Shown: piece after piece, positions 32,199 through 42,958 of the stretch
Layout: each line of letters begins with the position of its first letter
How positions within the stretch are numbered: position 1 is the first letter of the stretch
Origin: Leptidea sinapis
Lineage: Eukaryota; Arthropoda; Insecta; Lepidoptera; Pieridae
NCBI RefSeq assembly: GCF_905404315.1
Contig: NC_066282.1
Location: forward strand, 3,124,501-3,188,500
DNA: 64,000 bases
Reading direction: 5' to 3'
Position numbers and translations under genes: made by a program
Notes under the pieces: generated by a model
The model's database searches: none
Seen by the model: the letters and a program-made list of their open reading frames with translations, nothing else
Told to the model about the DNA's origin: nothing

Positions 32199-34901
32199 AT
32201 GAATCTAAAATTAATGATTTCAGTCTGCTATTTATTTTTTATAATATTATTTACGTTTGTGAATTGTGCAAAAAACTCAGACGAATCAAACAAGCCTGAT
32301 ATTGCAAGAACGGGGAAAACAAAAAGAGCGAAAATGAGTAAGTTATGAATTGGAAACTTCCGCATTTTTTTCACTTTATTTTTACTGTATTGTATGGGGT
32401 GAGTATTACATTTCATGTAACGCTGGTTCGGATAAAGAAGATTGACTCGACGAAGGGAGACTGTGATGTTTTCAGTTCTGTCGTTAAGTCTTAAAAATAT
32501 ACTGGTTTTTTGAAGTTATAATTTCTTTATGGTAGGAAAGCCCAAGACCCTAAATAGGGATTTACACGAGCGTCGCGTGCATTAGGTTTGTTGTAAACAT
32601 AATTTGAGCCAACTAAGGGACACCCAATTGGTGATCATATTCCGAGATTTCCGCAAAATAAATAAATTATACTTATTGCCAAATATAATTTAATAATTCC
32701 AATTACATTTATTTCGTGTTTAGAGCAAAATACGGCGGTAGGAACACTGTCGAACGTTATCACGCAAATACAAAATCTACCCACCATGGATCTGGGAAGG
32801 AGATTTCGTACGCCGTGCAAAACTGGAAACAAATGTGGGAAGGTTTGTTATTTATTAATATATAATTAAATTAAGTTTTGCTCGTTAAGATATCCATATC
32901 GAAGTGTCAGTGGAGCAGTAGGTAAAACCACGGAGCCCCCGGTTCTATCTTCGGCCTTCACGTATCAATGTGCCTTCGGCTTACGAATTCCTTGTAAGGC
33001 CTAGACGATGATTTAGTCATTTCTTTGGTGCTGCAAAATGTATGTTTAGTACGCTGGTGTGGGACGCGACTTGCGTCGACACTCTGGCTCCTTCTCATGT
33101 CCAAGTTACGTCAGTTGGTGCTGGGGCTGCTGCTTTGACTGCCGAAGACAGCAAACGTCGCAAATATGTCGGTCGCATCTTTGTGCCGTATGGTGTCGAG
33201 ACACTTGGCCCGTGGGGTTCAGAGGCGCGGAGAATGTACAAAGCACTATCTTTGCGCTTCAATAAGGCTACTGGCAAACCAAGCGCGGGCAGTTATTTCG
33301 GTCAACGGATCAGCCTCGCTATCCAAGGTAGAAATGCTGCCAGTATTCTTGGTACGCTTCCCCGTAATAATAGTTTTATTTTAATGGAATCATAGTATTG
33401 TAAATATAGTTATAAAATTTGTTTTGTTTGAATATTAAATAATTCTCGTACCATTCAATTCTTTCAATATAATTTCCTAGGTAATTAAAAGACTAATGGT
33501 GCCAAAGTTGGCTCAACTGGAGAACACAATAATGGGGATCATGAAGGAGCTCTCGAAGATGCCGCCGGGTTCCCGTCTACCTGATAAGTATACGAAAACC
33601 GAACCTGTCAAATTGCTCTTGGATCAGAACTATAAGTGAGTACTCTCTCTGCTGCTGGCTGTATTGTGATACCATAGCTCACCTTAATGCACTAGACAAG
33701 ACAGTAAAAACATAGATATTCCATAATTACCTACTTACATTTATAACGTATGTTTATGAAATATTGAAATATACAGCGGTAGTTTAAAGTAGGTGAATAA
33801 TAGAAATTTTCAAACAAACAAATTATGTATGTATTAAGGAAACAAAATTTTAATCACCCTTAAGTGGTCCAAAGACAGCACGAAGTATCAGTGCTTACGC
33901 TAGCTACTAGATCTCTTACAGGTTGATCCGAAATCATATTATGAAAAATTGATTTTCTTAGGTGAATTTTGTATTTTATTTTGGAATATATTTTTTATGA
34001 TTACGGCACGGACTAGTAAAAAAATAAGGACTCCGTGTCACCTTACATAACAGTGTAGCACCAAAATAAGCCGATTAACGTGTAAATACATAGCCCCACG
34101 CACACACTTTCACTACTACAGGCCGATAGGCGGCCATTATGAGAATTGTCAACGTCTGTGACAGATCAGTTTGCGTCTCAATATAATATTTTAAAAATGC
34201 TGTGGGGCGTTGTAAAAAGTGTAAAAACGATTATTTAAGGGAGAAAAAATTGTGTAACTAGTATCCCCCGTAACCGCACACACACTAGCATAACGGTGCT
34301 TCACTTGCTACTATTACGACGCGGAGTCCTTCCTTTTTTACTCGTCCGTGGGTGAATTATGTATTTTATTATTGAATATATTTTTTATGATTACGGTAAA
34401 ATAGTTCTACCCGTGTTTTTATTTAATGTGGTCATTGCAGCACCACGCTGTATAATGATATAAAACGAAAAATCTTATAAAATGATGAATTTTCATACTG
34501 GTGTTATATGTGCAACTTTAACGAGTACTTAATTGTAACATCAAATATCCAAGCTCGGCACACAAAAATTATATTTAACTTTAGGGATTGCCATGCCCTA
34601 AGAAAGCTCTAGTATCAAACATGGTGCCATCAATACGAGAACTGAAATGAAACTGCTAACTAGAGACACAGTTATCTTGGTTGAGGTTCCGAAACAGTAA
34701 CATATTAATAATCTTTTTTAATTTTACAGGGAGGATGTGTGCATGGATAAACTTGAGTCCTGTTTGAAAGAAGACAAGCGCCGGAAGCGAATATTGAAGA
34801 AGCTATTCTTTAAGAAATATAACTCGTTGAGGCAAGAACTTATTGGATACGGTGGCAGACGATTGTGGGGCGGCGAAGGAAACCTATTTTATAGAAGATA
34901 G
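32199..34901 (+). CDS. unrecognised secreted protein, 4 exons, 194 aa
   Basis: Exons are 32199-32337, 32724-32842, 33481-33635 and 34730-34901 (139 + 119 + 155 + 172 = 585 nt). All introns are GT-AG and the frame is intact to TAG. Residues 1-23 form a classic signal peptide (MNLKLMISVCYLFFIILFTF then VNC). The mature part is basic, with a KTKRAK stretch near residue 40. It has four cysteines: TPCKTGNKCGK near 77-86, then DVC and ESC near 142-149. It also has a helical middle (LAQLENTIMGIMKELSKM) and ends LWGGEGNLFYRR. Four mature cysteines suggest two disulphides. I do not recognise the family; possibilities are a small secreted ligand or an effector-like extracellular protein. Introns 2 and 3 contain transposon fragments. 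An AATAAA follows at about 34965. Confidence 0.8.
33042..33395 (+). pseudogene. retroelement polyprotein C-terminal fragment
   Basis: The 117-codon frame reads LVWDATCVDTLAPSHVQ, GAGAAALTAEDSKRRKY, VPYGVETLGPWGSEAR and RISLAIQGRNAASILGTLP. I recognise this block as one that recurs at the C-terminus of retroelement polyproteins in insects and cnidarians. I cannot name the clade, and no reverse transcriptase is attached. It lies in intron 2 of the secreted-protein gene in the same orientation, so it could be mistaken for an exon; the frame of the host gene does not include it. Confidence 0.55.
33961..34006. repeat. 46-bp direct repeat, left copy
   Basis: Starts GGTGAATTTTGTATTTTATT and ends TTATGATTACGG. 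It matches 34351-34396 at 43 of 46 positions and directly borders the left inverted repeat of the element at 34007. Confidence 0.9.
34007..34350. mobile_element. 344-bp inverted-repeat element with a THAP-like relic
   Basis: The 33-bp terminal repeats begin CACGGACTAGTAAAAAA (34007-34039) and CACGGACGAGTAAAAAA (complement of 34318-34350), with about four mismatches in total. Near 34196 the interior has an ATG with GTTGTAAAA and GTGTAAAAACG, which aligns with the THAP start at 27549. It looks like a non-autonomous relative of a THAP-domain (P-type) transposon. It is in intron 3 of the secreted-protein gene. Confidence 0.65.
34351..34396. repeat. 46-bp direct repeat, right copy
   Basis: Partner of 33961-34006. 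The 46-bp length is far longer than a P-type target duplication (8 bp), and related sequence follows the first family member at 28798, so it is probably part of the repeat rather than a target duplication. Confidence 0.85.
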
Positions 34902-35039
34902 ATAATAATAAATTGTTAGAACAGTTTTATTTTCTATTTATTTCTTTTTGAATTTATTCAAAATAAAACAATGCTTATAACTATATGGCCATAGCAAGAC
35001 AGATTGCGTTTCACAATCATTTCACCGCTATGTTTATTT

Positions 35040-35892
35040 ACTAGATGACTTATAGGCAGGCTGGTTTGGCTACCTCACACTTTGTAGTTCCGTTTTAGCA
35101 TGGATTCCAGGTCACATCTGCATCTCTGGTAATGAAAATGCAGATGCCTGTGCTAGATCAGCTGCTCATTCAGGTTCGTATCAGTATTCTGAAATATTCA
35201 CTTATGACATGTGCCCTACCCTGAAACCCAAGATGTATGAGAGTTGGTCAAACATTTGGCAAGTTTCTAAAACTTAATAAGGAAAATTTTATGGAGAAAT
35301 TCCTCAAAAACCTTAGTTCTCAAAATGTAGGATACATAGTAAAACAATAATCTCAACTATACGAGTATGCCGCTTACGTTTAAACCACGCCTGCACTCCA
35401 GTTTTTCTAGCTAAACTTAGAATAAAAGATCATTCCCTATGTGATTGTGGCCTTGATCAGGGAAAAATGGATCATTTGTTCTTCAGTTGTCCTAATGCAA
35501 TCTTCTCTGTCAAATTATATACCCGCTGAAGTCCCCCGTCCAAGCTCCATTAAATGTCTCCTCTCCCTAGTTTACACTCCTTTTGTAAATATTTTGTGAA
35601 AATATATTAAAATAAATAAGATTTAGTTGTAAATATCATTAAGTACTTATATTAATTAATAATTTAAGTAATTCTATTTGTGTATGTCCTTTATAGTCTA
35701 ATAGCATGTATATTATTTGTTTCAGCTATTATAAGAAAATAAAACTTTATGTAATCTTAACACCGATCATTACCGTTAAACTTAGGAGACACATACTCAT
35801 AGCTTGATAGTCTACATTATCGTGATACTGGCAAATCTGTGGTGTGTCTTCCACAGAAGCCACAGTATGAAGAATAGAATAGAATAGAATAT
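35040..35892 (+). mobile_element. LINE 3' portion with RNase H and zinc-binding C-terminus
   Basis: The plus strand reads WIPGHICISGNENADACARS, an RNase H active-site block, and after frame breaks CDCGLDQGKMDHLFFSCP, the Cys/His motif at the end of many LINE polyproteins. The copy ends in repeated AATAG units at about 35872-35890, consistent with a LINE tail. Reverse transcriptase and endonuclease are missing. The RNase H suggests an I/R1-like or related clade. Confidence 0.75.
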
Positions 35893-36799
35893 CGTGCGAA
35901 TTGCTTTATTTATCAGTATAAAAGTACTAGCATTTATGTGATTAAATACAATATTAATTATTTGTGGTTGCGCCAGGGAATTTGAAATGGACTGTAATTA
36001 TAAAAGGGGTACCCAGGTGAACAGAACAGGAATCATTGGAGTGAAGGGAATAGCCGGTACTCACCTCTTCTGCTTCTGGGTTCTTTTATATAGCCTAATT
36101 GTAATTGGTTAGAAGTCTTTCATCCATAATTTCAAAGACTGTCATACGAATTTTCTATCAGGCCACCAGTCCTGACGCGAGTATAACATGTAAACTTAAT
36201 GTAACAAAAGTGCTAAAGAAGTTTTCACTTAAAAAAAAAAAACATTTTTTCTTATACGAAGTAACGTAACACAGGCTTAATGGCTCTTAATACAAATTTT
36301 TATTTCTTATAGGCAGTCTTCTATATACATAATTAACACTTCTACCACAATTTTCACAATAAAATCAATCATCACATAATTGTATTGCACTTTCGTGTAA
36401 CGAAATTTGAGGATATCACCTAATCAATTGTCATTAGCCTTTCATAATCGTCCATAAGTCCACCTGCATATCTAGAATAACTCTCTCCGACCAGTACCTA
36501 CTACTAATAATTATTATTCCTGGTAAAAATATTGTCGTAAAATCAGTCGTCATGTCAAAACAAAACCTCCATATAACTTCAAATTAATAGTTGGCAGTTG
36601 GACTAGATCTAAATAGGAAAAAGTCTGCCTTGGGGTTCATCTAGCCCATGTTTTTACTCCCAAAAAACATGATCCAGAAACAAACGAATTTGAAAGAGAA
36701 GACACGTATTGCATAAAGACTATCAGTTAGATTTTCCCATAAAACCCATTAAGTAATCGGTGTTATTAGATACAGGGCAGACTAAAAAGATCCAGACTT
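35893..36799. other. no gene seen
   Basis: AT-rich sequence without recognisable coding or repeat ends. Confidence 0.4.
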
Positions 36800-36977
36800 C
36801 GATTTAATTTACAAAAAGGTACTTATGTAGCTACAAAAAAAGCTATAATCTACCTTGTTATGGTTTTCAATGATATCTTAAGAACTGGACACTTCTCAAA
36901 TTTGTGGAAGGTATCCCAGGTACTAATGATCCGAAAACCCGGTAAGTCAAGCAATGACATAAACTCTTATAGACCTA
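36800..36977 (+). pseudogene. LINE reverse transcriptase fragment
   Basis: It reads FNDILRTGHFSNLWKVSQVL and then RKPGKSSNDINSYRP, the Jockey-type segment F-P-x-x-W-K-x-A-x-V-x-x-I-P-K-P-G-K ... SYRP, and is cut off exactly where the Helitron end at 36978 begins. Confidence 0.75.
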
Positions 36978-37270
36978 CTAGCTGACCCGGCAAACGTTGT
37001 TTTGCCATATTTGCCACGTTTTTTAACAGCCACGACCACGAAAAAGTCATTTCATTAAACTATAATATAGATAAGACACTCACAAAAAATGTGGCTTTCT
37101 GTTGGTAAGAAAAATTTTAAAATCATTTCAGTAGATCCAGAGATTATCATTATTAGAAAGTATTTTATTTATTCGTCCACATTGTCAATGTTTTTTTTAT
37201 ATTATTTTGCTATTCGGAACGGAGACAAATTCAACAAATTAAAAATCTTAGTTTATATTATTAATTCTTA
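36978..37270 (-). mobile_element. Helitron-like 3' end (minus), right limit unclear
   Basis: CTAGCTGACCCGGCAAACGT at 36978 is the complement of the family 3' end seen at 10373 and 31447. It interrupts the reverse transcriptase fragment. The 5' TC end was not found, so the right boundary is approximate. Confidence 0.5.
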
Positions 37271-37409
37271 GTTTATTTGTATATAATCAGAATGGATGAT
37301 ATTAGGTTAGTACTAGGACTGGCTGTTTTAATGTTAGCAGTAAGCTAACTGTTTCAGAATGTTTTAGAGGATTCATATTCTGGGTGTAGATAAAGTGTTG
37401 TATGCAACT

Positions 37410-37545
37410 GTTGATAATTAGGTATTAAAACACTCTAGACAACACTCGAGTGTGATACTATTATCACACTCGGCTCCGCCTCGTTTGATAAGCCCACATT
37501 TGTTTTTTAATACCCCTTATTACACAACAGTTGCATAAATAACTA
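37410..37545. repeat. fold-back element with internal perfect hairpin
   Basis: TATGCAACTGTTG at 37410 pairs with CAACAGTTGCATA near 37533-37545, and GGTATTAAAA with its complement further in. In the centre CGAGTGTGATA-CTAT-TATCACACTCG is a perfect hairpin. Confidence 0.75.
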
Positions 37546-37650
37546 TTAAAACTTACAGTTGCGCTAGAGTACGAAATTATTTTTTATGAATTTTTGAAGT
37601 GAAAATTTTTTATCGACGTATGAGCGAAATGTTATATTACGCGCAAAATA

Positions 37651-37832
37651 ATGATTTCAATATTATGGATATCGTATCCGAGGTTCTCGAGGCTGCAGAG
37701 AACGAATTTGGGATCATTTTCGAAATCATAATTTTGCGCGGCGGCCATCTTGGATTTCAAAAATGATCCCAAAATCTTTCTCTGCACACTCGAGAACGTC
37801 GGATACGATATACATATTATTGTTGAAATCAT
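37651..37832. repeat. inverted repeat with about 70-bp arms
   Basis: Left arm 37651-37720 and right arm 37760-37832 are near-complements, sharing TATCGTATCCGA, GTTCTCGAG and GGGATCATTTT. The loop and the right flank also share a direct repeat containing GCGGCGGCCATCTTGGATTT. Open frames on both strands here are by-products of the repeat. Confidence 0.85.
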
Positions 37833-38489
37833 AAATTTGTGCGGCGGCCATCTTGGATTTCTAACGTCCCTAAAGAACATACGTACAACAATCCCGGGTA
37901 GCATAATATTCAAAATAACATTGTGTACATTTTATTTTAGTACTTTCCGACTTCCATTCACCTATTTATTATATTTTAACATAATACGCTGCCGCATCAT
38001 CATCAAATTTTTACTATGATTTCCCATTTTGTGCTTGTTTGATAAAATCTTACGTAAGGCCTCAGCCCGAGAGAAATTAACACAGTACCATCCTAGCATG
38101 CGACCAAGGCGTCGCGTTTGATTTATTACGAAAAAAAAATGATATTAAATAGTTCACAAAGCCTATTGATAAAACCAACGAGGAATATTTATAAATACTA
38201 ATAAACTATCGAATAAAATAAGTTTTGTGTAGATAGCTATCATAGTTTTATGATAATATAAAACAATTCAAATAAAGAAGCCTATTTTTCAAAACATAAA
38301 TCTATCGAGATTTTTTTTCGTAATCGTGTTTTCGAAACTGCCATAATTTACATAAAGAAATGAAGAAAAACATGCCAAAAAATTGGAACCCTAGTATTTG
38401 TAGAAGTATTTTATGTAGATTTTGAAAAATGATACTTTTTAGGACTATAGCGCCTTAATCTGTATTTCTGGATATTAAACCGAGTTTGT
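37833..38489. other. no gene seen
   Basis: AT-rich; nothing recognised beyond the end of the inverted repeat. Confidence 0.4.
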
Positions 38490-38640
38490 TATAAATTCAA
38501 ACATTTTTATTCAAAATAGGATATAAAATCACTTAGTTAAAGTCAAAAACAAAAAAAAAACATTCGGAAAAAAATGCCTCGGAACTGAGAAGACTTATCT
38601 TCTCAGGTCAAGAAATTCAGTGGCCTTCTTTTTTTTTTTG
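38490..38640 (-). mobile_element. LINE 3' UTR fragment (CR1-like family)
   Basis: TTTTTATTCAAAATAGGAT, AAATCACTTA and CTGAGAAG match the better copy at 48750-48870. The minus strand is the sense orientation. No coding sequence remains. Confidence 0.6.
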
Positions 38641-39339
38641 AAGTAAAACTTCCTTAGGCGCAACTACGAGTTACGAGGACGACAATGCAACGGTTACGGC
38701 AAGATCGCATCACGTTTCTGTACCATCCGGTTTTTGGATTCTTCGTCCATTAATAGGATAGGCAAAGGGTTCGAGCGTATACAGCCATATTTGTTAATAT
38801 TCAGAAATAAAGTCCCATTGATATATGGTAATATAAGCTTCAACTTCTTATTTTTAATTATTATTTTATTTATTGAGTGACAATTTTAAAATGTGCAAGT
38901 GGTATTAATGAATTATAAATAGAATATAAAATGAAAAAAAAGAATAATCAGTTAAATGAAATGGCTGAATCCCAGGAACAGTTCACTCTTTCATCAATAC
39001 ATAAGAATAAAAGAGAAAAGAACCTGATAATGACTTGACCTGTAAAAAGTGTGAGTGTTTATTTTCTAATGAATAATATAAATATAACCCTATATCATTC
39101 TTTGTAATATAAATAATATCTCACTTGTTAAAATAATATATGTATGAATTGACAATTTTGCTCAAAAGATGCGGTTAGATCGTCAGCGTGTCCGAGAAAA
39201 ACAAATAGCAAAAAAATGTAACAAAGTTCTCCTAGCTCTTCAGTGAAGTATCCTCAATACGTGAGTGGTAACATAGTTGGTAACATAAAATCTGTAATTG
39301 TATTAATGTATCTGTTAATTATTCCGAAAGTTAAATTAT
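38641..39339. other. no gene seen
   Basis: AT-rich, leads into the LINE copy that starts at about 39340; that LINE's 5' end is not defined. Confidence 0.4.
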
Positions 39340-41561
39340 AAACGGGCATTAACAAAGTACAAAATGAGCAATTCTAGTTCCGATCGAGTTCAATATAAAT
39401 GTATCCGAAACCGATGCAACAGAATATGTAGGGATGCTCAACAACGTCACATATTTAAATCAGTCGATAATCCTGATCCTGCTAAAGTTTGGAAATTTTT
39501 AAGTTCACTTGGTGTTGGGAAACAGCAACAAACAGTTCTTCCTGCTTCACTTAACGTCGATTCTCTTAATAGGCACTTTTCAAGGTCTCCTGTTCTTTTT
39601 GCTCACAATACAAAGCAAACTACACTAAATACTCTCTCTAATTTCATGAAACAAGCTCCTGAACCTTTCTCTTTCATACCTTTTACTGAAAGTGATGTCA
39701 GGAATAACTTACTATCTATTTCCTCAAGAGCCATAGGAAGCGACTGTGTAGGCCGAAACATGAATATTCCAATTATTGACATTCTTCATCCTATAATAAC
39801 CCACATTCTTAATTTTTCGATTAAATCTAATACTTTCCCAGAAACATGGAAAGAAGCTCACTTAATTCCTTTACCAAAAATTTCAAACCCTCTGACTTTT
39901 CGCGACTATCGCCCAATATCTATACTCCCTTTCCTTTCTAAATTACTGGAACGGTTAGTTTATAAACAACTTAGTTATTTCCTTAATAAATACTGTCTTC
40001 TAAGCCCCGTGCAGTCAGGTTTTCGTCCTGGACACAGCACCGAGACCACTTTGGTCAAAGTTACGGACGATATTCGTCTCGCTATGGATAACCAACAGCT
40101 TACTATCTTAACCTTACTTGATTTTAGTAACGCATTTGGTTCTGTCGATTTCGACATCTTAGTGAAATCATTATCTTCTTTAAATTTATCAGCAGATGCC
40201 AAGAGTTGGTTCCATAGCTATTTGATAGGGCGACGACAGCGTATCAAAGTTGCGGATATACAATCATCCTGGGTTCATGTTTCTGCCGGTGTTCCACAGG
40301 GAGGTGTCCTTTCTCCCTTGCTTTTTTCAATATTTATAAACTCCATCACTAGCAATCTAAATTCTACTTTCCACTTATATGCTGATGATGTTCAAATTTA
40401 TAGGCACTCCACGTTATCTGATTTACAATCTACAGTTCATAGTCTTAATAAGGATCTCGCTACCATATGCGAGTGGTGTAAAAATTATGGTGTAATGATA
40501 AATCCAGGAAAAACGCAGGCAATTATCATAGGCAGGCAGCATCTGATCTCTAAAATTGACTGGGATGTACTGCCTAGACCTCGAGTCAATGATGTTTTAA
40601 TCCCTTTTAGTAGTAATGTCAAAAATCTAAGCTTACATATAGATTCAAATTTTTCTTGGCAGACGCAACTGAATGAATTAAGTAAAAAAGTTTTCTCCGC
40701 ACATGGACTCCCTGCGCCGGTTACGTAATCTTCTCCCAGTACCTAGTAAAATATGTCTTGCGCAGACTTGCCTGCTCTCCATTCTTGATTATGCAGACAT
40801 TTGCTATCCCGACCTTACCGAGGCTTAGCTGGATAAACTCGAACGCCTACAATATTTATGTATTCGCTTCATTTTTAACCTACGTAAATACGATCATGTC
40901 TCCTCCTACCGAAAAAAACTCAACTGGCTTCCTATACGTCTACGTCGCAATTCCCACATTCTACACCTTCTTTACTCCATAAGTTTTCTCCAAAACACTC
41001 CTCTTTACCTTAAAGACAGATTTGAGCTAATAGGGTCTCAGCATGAGCTTTCGTTGCGCTCTGCTGCGAAACAAATACTAAATGTTCCTTTCCATAAATC
41101 TGATAGCTATCACTCTTCTTTCACCATTAATGCCATCACTCTTTGGAATCAACTGCCGCTTACTATCCGTCAAGCACAATCATTAGCATCCTTTAAAAAT
41201 CAACTAAAAAAACATTATCTGTCCTCTATTTGATAGAATCTATCTGTATGTATCCACCAACATAATTCAACAATTCTGAAATGTTAATTATTGTTCTTAC
41301 TTTTTACATATTTTACTTTCTTATAAATTTATCTATATTTTAGTATAGTATATATTATGTGTGTCTATATTTTTGATACTTCTTACCCTTTTAATGTACT
41401 GCCTTTCTCTTTTATTGTATTACAAATGGTTGCCTGGAAGAGATCACTATATAGTGATAAGGCCGCCATTTGCACCATATCATGTAATTATGTATGTTAG
41501 TAATTAAGTTATATTTTGTTAATGTGGTGTCAAAAAAGTGTAATAAATAAAAATAAATAAA
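39340..41561 (+). mobile_element. LINE copy lacking its endonuclease, with AT-rich tail
   Basis: The copy contains a long reverse transcriptase, a C-terminal domain and a 3' region ending in repeated AATAA units at about 41540-41561. ORF1 and endonuclease are missing, so it is 5'-truncated. Clade is CR1/Jockey superfamily, not resolved further. Confidence 0.8.
39364..41233 (+). pseudogene. reverse transcriptase, 454-codon intact stretch then frameshift
   Basis: The intact part (39364-40728) has FRDYRPISILPFLSKLLERL, QSGFRPGHSTETTLVKV, LLDFSNAFGSVDFDIL, SAGVPQGGVLSPLLFSIFIN and HLYADDVQIY, so all reverse transcriptase motifs including the catalytic Asp pair are present. A frameshift at about 40700 moves to a frame reading MDSLRRLRNLLPVPSKICLA and RLQYLCIRFIFNLRKYD, with a TAG at about 40827. 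It then continues to ITLWNQLPLTIRQ and a final stop at about 41233. Only two breaks over 1.9 kb indicate a young copy. Confidence 0.85.
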
Positions 41562-41639
41562 TTTACCATTTGAAAGTGTATTGGAGGTGTCTTTTAATAT
41601 TGAGGTCAATAAATGTACTAAAATTAAAAAGTTTACTTT

Positions 41640-42302
41640 GTTTCTTTGATGCCTGGGAGGAATCGCAGAGTGCACTTGGCATCTTCTGTGATTTATCTAA
41701 GGCATTGTATTCAACATTTAACGCTGGTGACCTCACTACCTAGCTATGTCACTATTTCATATCTAAACAATAGAATTCAGAAGGTCGACGTGAATGGCAG
41801 GAGATCTCCTGGGATTCCTCTCAGTATGGGGGTACTACAAGGGTCTATTCTTGGACCGTTCTTTCTATCTTTCTGTCTATATCTTATAGAAAAAAAAAAA
41901 TAAGGTAGTGTTGTTTGCAGATTGATCATTGATATTCAAAGTGAAAAAAAAGTTATGTATGACGAAGAAAACGATATTCAATCTGATATCGTATACTGGT
42001 TTAGCGCTTATATTAAATAGCAAGGTAACGAAACATATAAAATTTACCGCACCAAATATCAAAAACATAGATGCAAGTGTTTGTTAAACAGAGATTTGAT
42101 AAAACCGGTGGAATCTGGTATATTTCTTGGCATTACTTTGGATTCCAAATTACAATGGGGACCTCATATTGAAGGATTGGTGAACAGTCTTAGTTCTGCA
42201 GCATACGCGGTTAAAAAGATGAGACAATTAACTGACAGAGATAAGGCGCGACTCGTTTACTTTATACATATCCAAAGTATTATGTTCTTTGTTTTCTTAT
42301 GA
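41640..42302 (+). pseudogene. decayed LINE reverse transcriptase (palm and thumb)
   Basis: The first block reads FFDAWEESQSALGIFCDLSK and VNGRRSPGIPLSMGVLQGSI, i.e. the palm motifs with several frame breaks. The second reads SGIFLGITLDSKLQWGPHIE and LSSAAYAVKKMRQLTDRDKA, the thumb. The YADD region between them is lost. It is cut off by the SINE-like copy at 42297. Confidence 0.8.
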
Positions 42303-42425
42303 AAATAAGGGATGAGAAAAGCAGGACGTTCAGATTTTTAAGAAACCCAAAAATTCTGAGAAGCTCTACTGTTGAGTCATAAGATGTTAAGTCTAATTTG
42401 CCCAGTAAGCAACGGCGCCCTTTAG
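42297..42425 (-). mobile_element. SINE-like family member, copy 2 (truncated)
   Basis: It starts TTATGAAAATAAGGG and has AGCAGGACGTTCAG, AAACCCAAAAATTCTGAG and AAGATGTTAAGTCT. A block of about 50 bp present in other copies is missing. Confidence 0.7.
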
Positions 42426-42958
42426 ACTGAGAAACTTTACTGTGTTATATTAGTTATTGGGATTTGCCTCTAATGACAGTTCTAGGAAGTACAGTCAGCA
42501 AAAAAACTCATCAAAAGCGATTTCAATTAAGTAGACCAGTAACAATAGAATTATTTAACCTCGCACTAAATTTTCGATCAATTTTTTTTTGTAAGGCTTA
42601 GGGTCTCTACTGCCAGACCCAGGTGAAGCTCTTGAGAAACAGTTTTTGGTCGATATCACGGAAACTATGCCCTTTAGGGCAAAAGTTATGAGAGCCATTA
42701 TTGTAGAAAAAAAATTCACATCTTTTGTTTCTTGTAAACTTTTTTGTAAAACTTACTGTTTCGTAAAACGATTTACAAAATATTCAATGAAACAATTTTT
42801 CTATGTGGGCTGATAACTCTTAAATATTGCATTAATGAAAAAATGCAAACATCCATTTTAATATATCAGTTTATTGTCTACAATTTTTATATAAAACTTT
42901 TTTTCGACTGTCTATAATTTTTGAGTTATTGGACGCTAAATTGGACTTCATTGTTTGA
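42426..42958. other. no gene seen
   Basis: AT-rich, no recognisable feature; directly precedes the ORF1-type frame at 42959. Confidence 0.4.

Noticed and set aside
35871..35892. Microsatellite of AATAG units
   Set aside because: Too short to list as a locus of its own; it is the tail of the adjacent LINE copy.
37632..38019. Overlapping open frames on both strands
   Set aside because: Explained by the inverted and direct repeat structure at 37651-37832.
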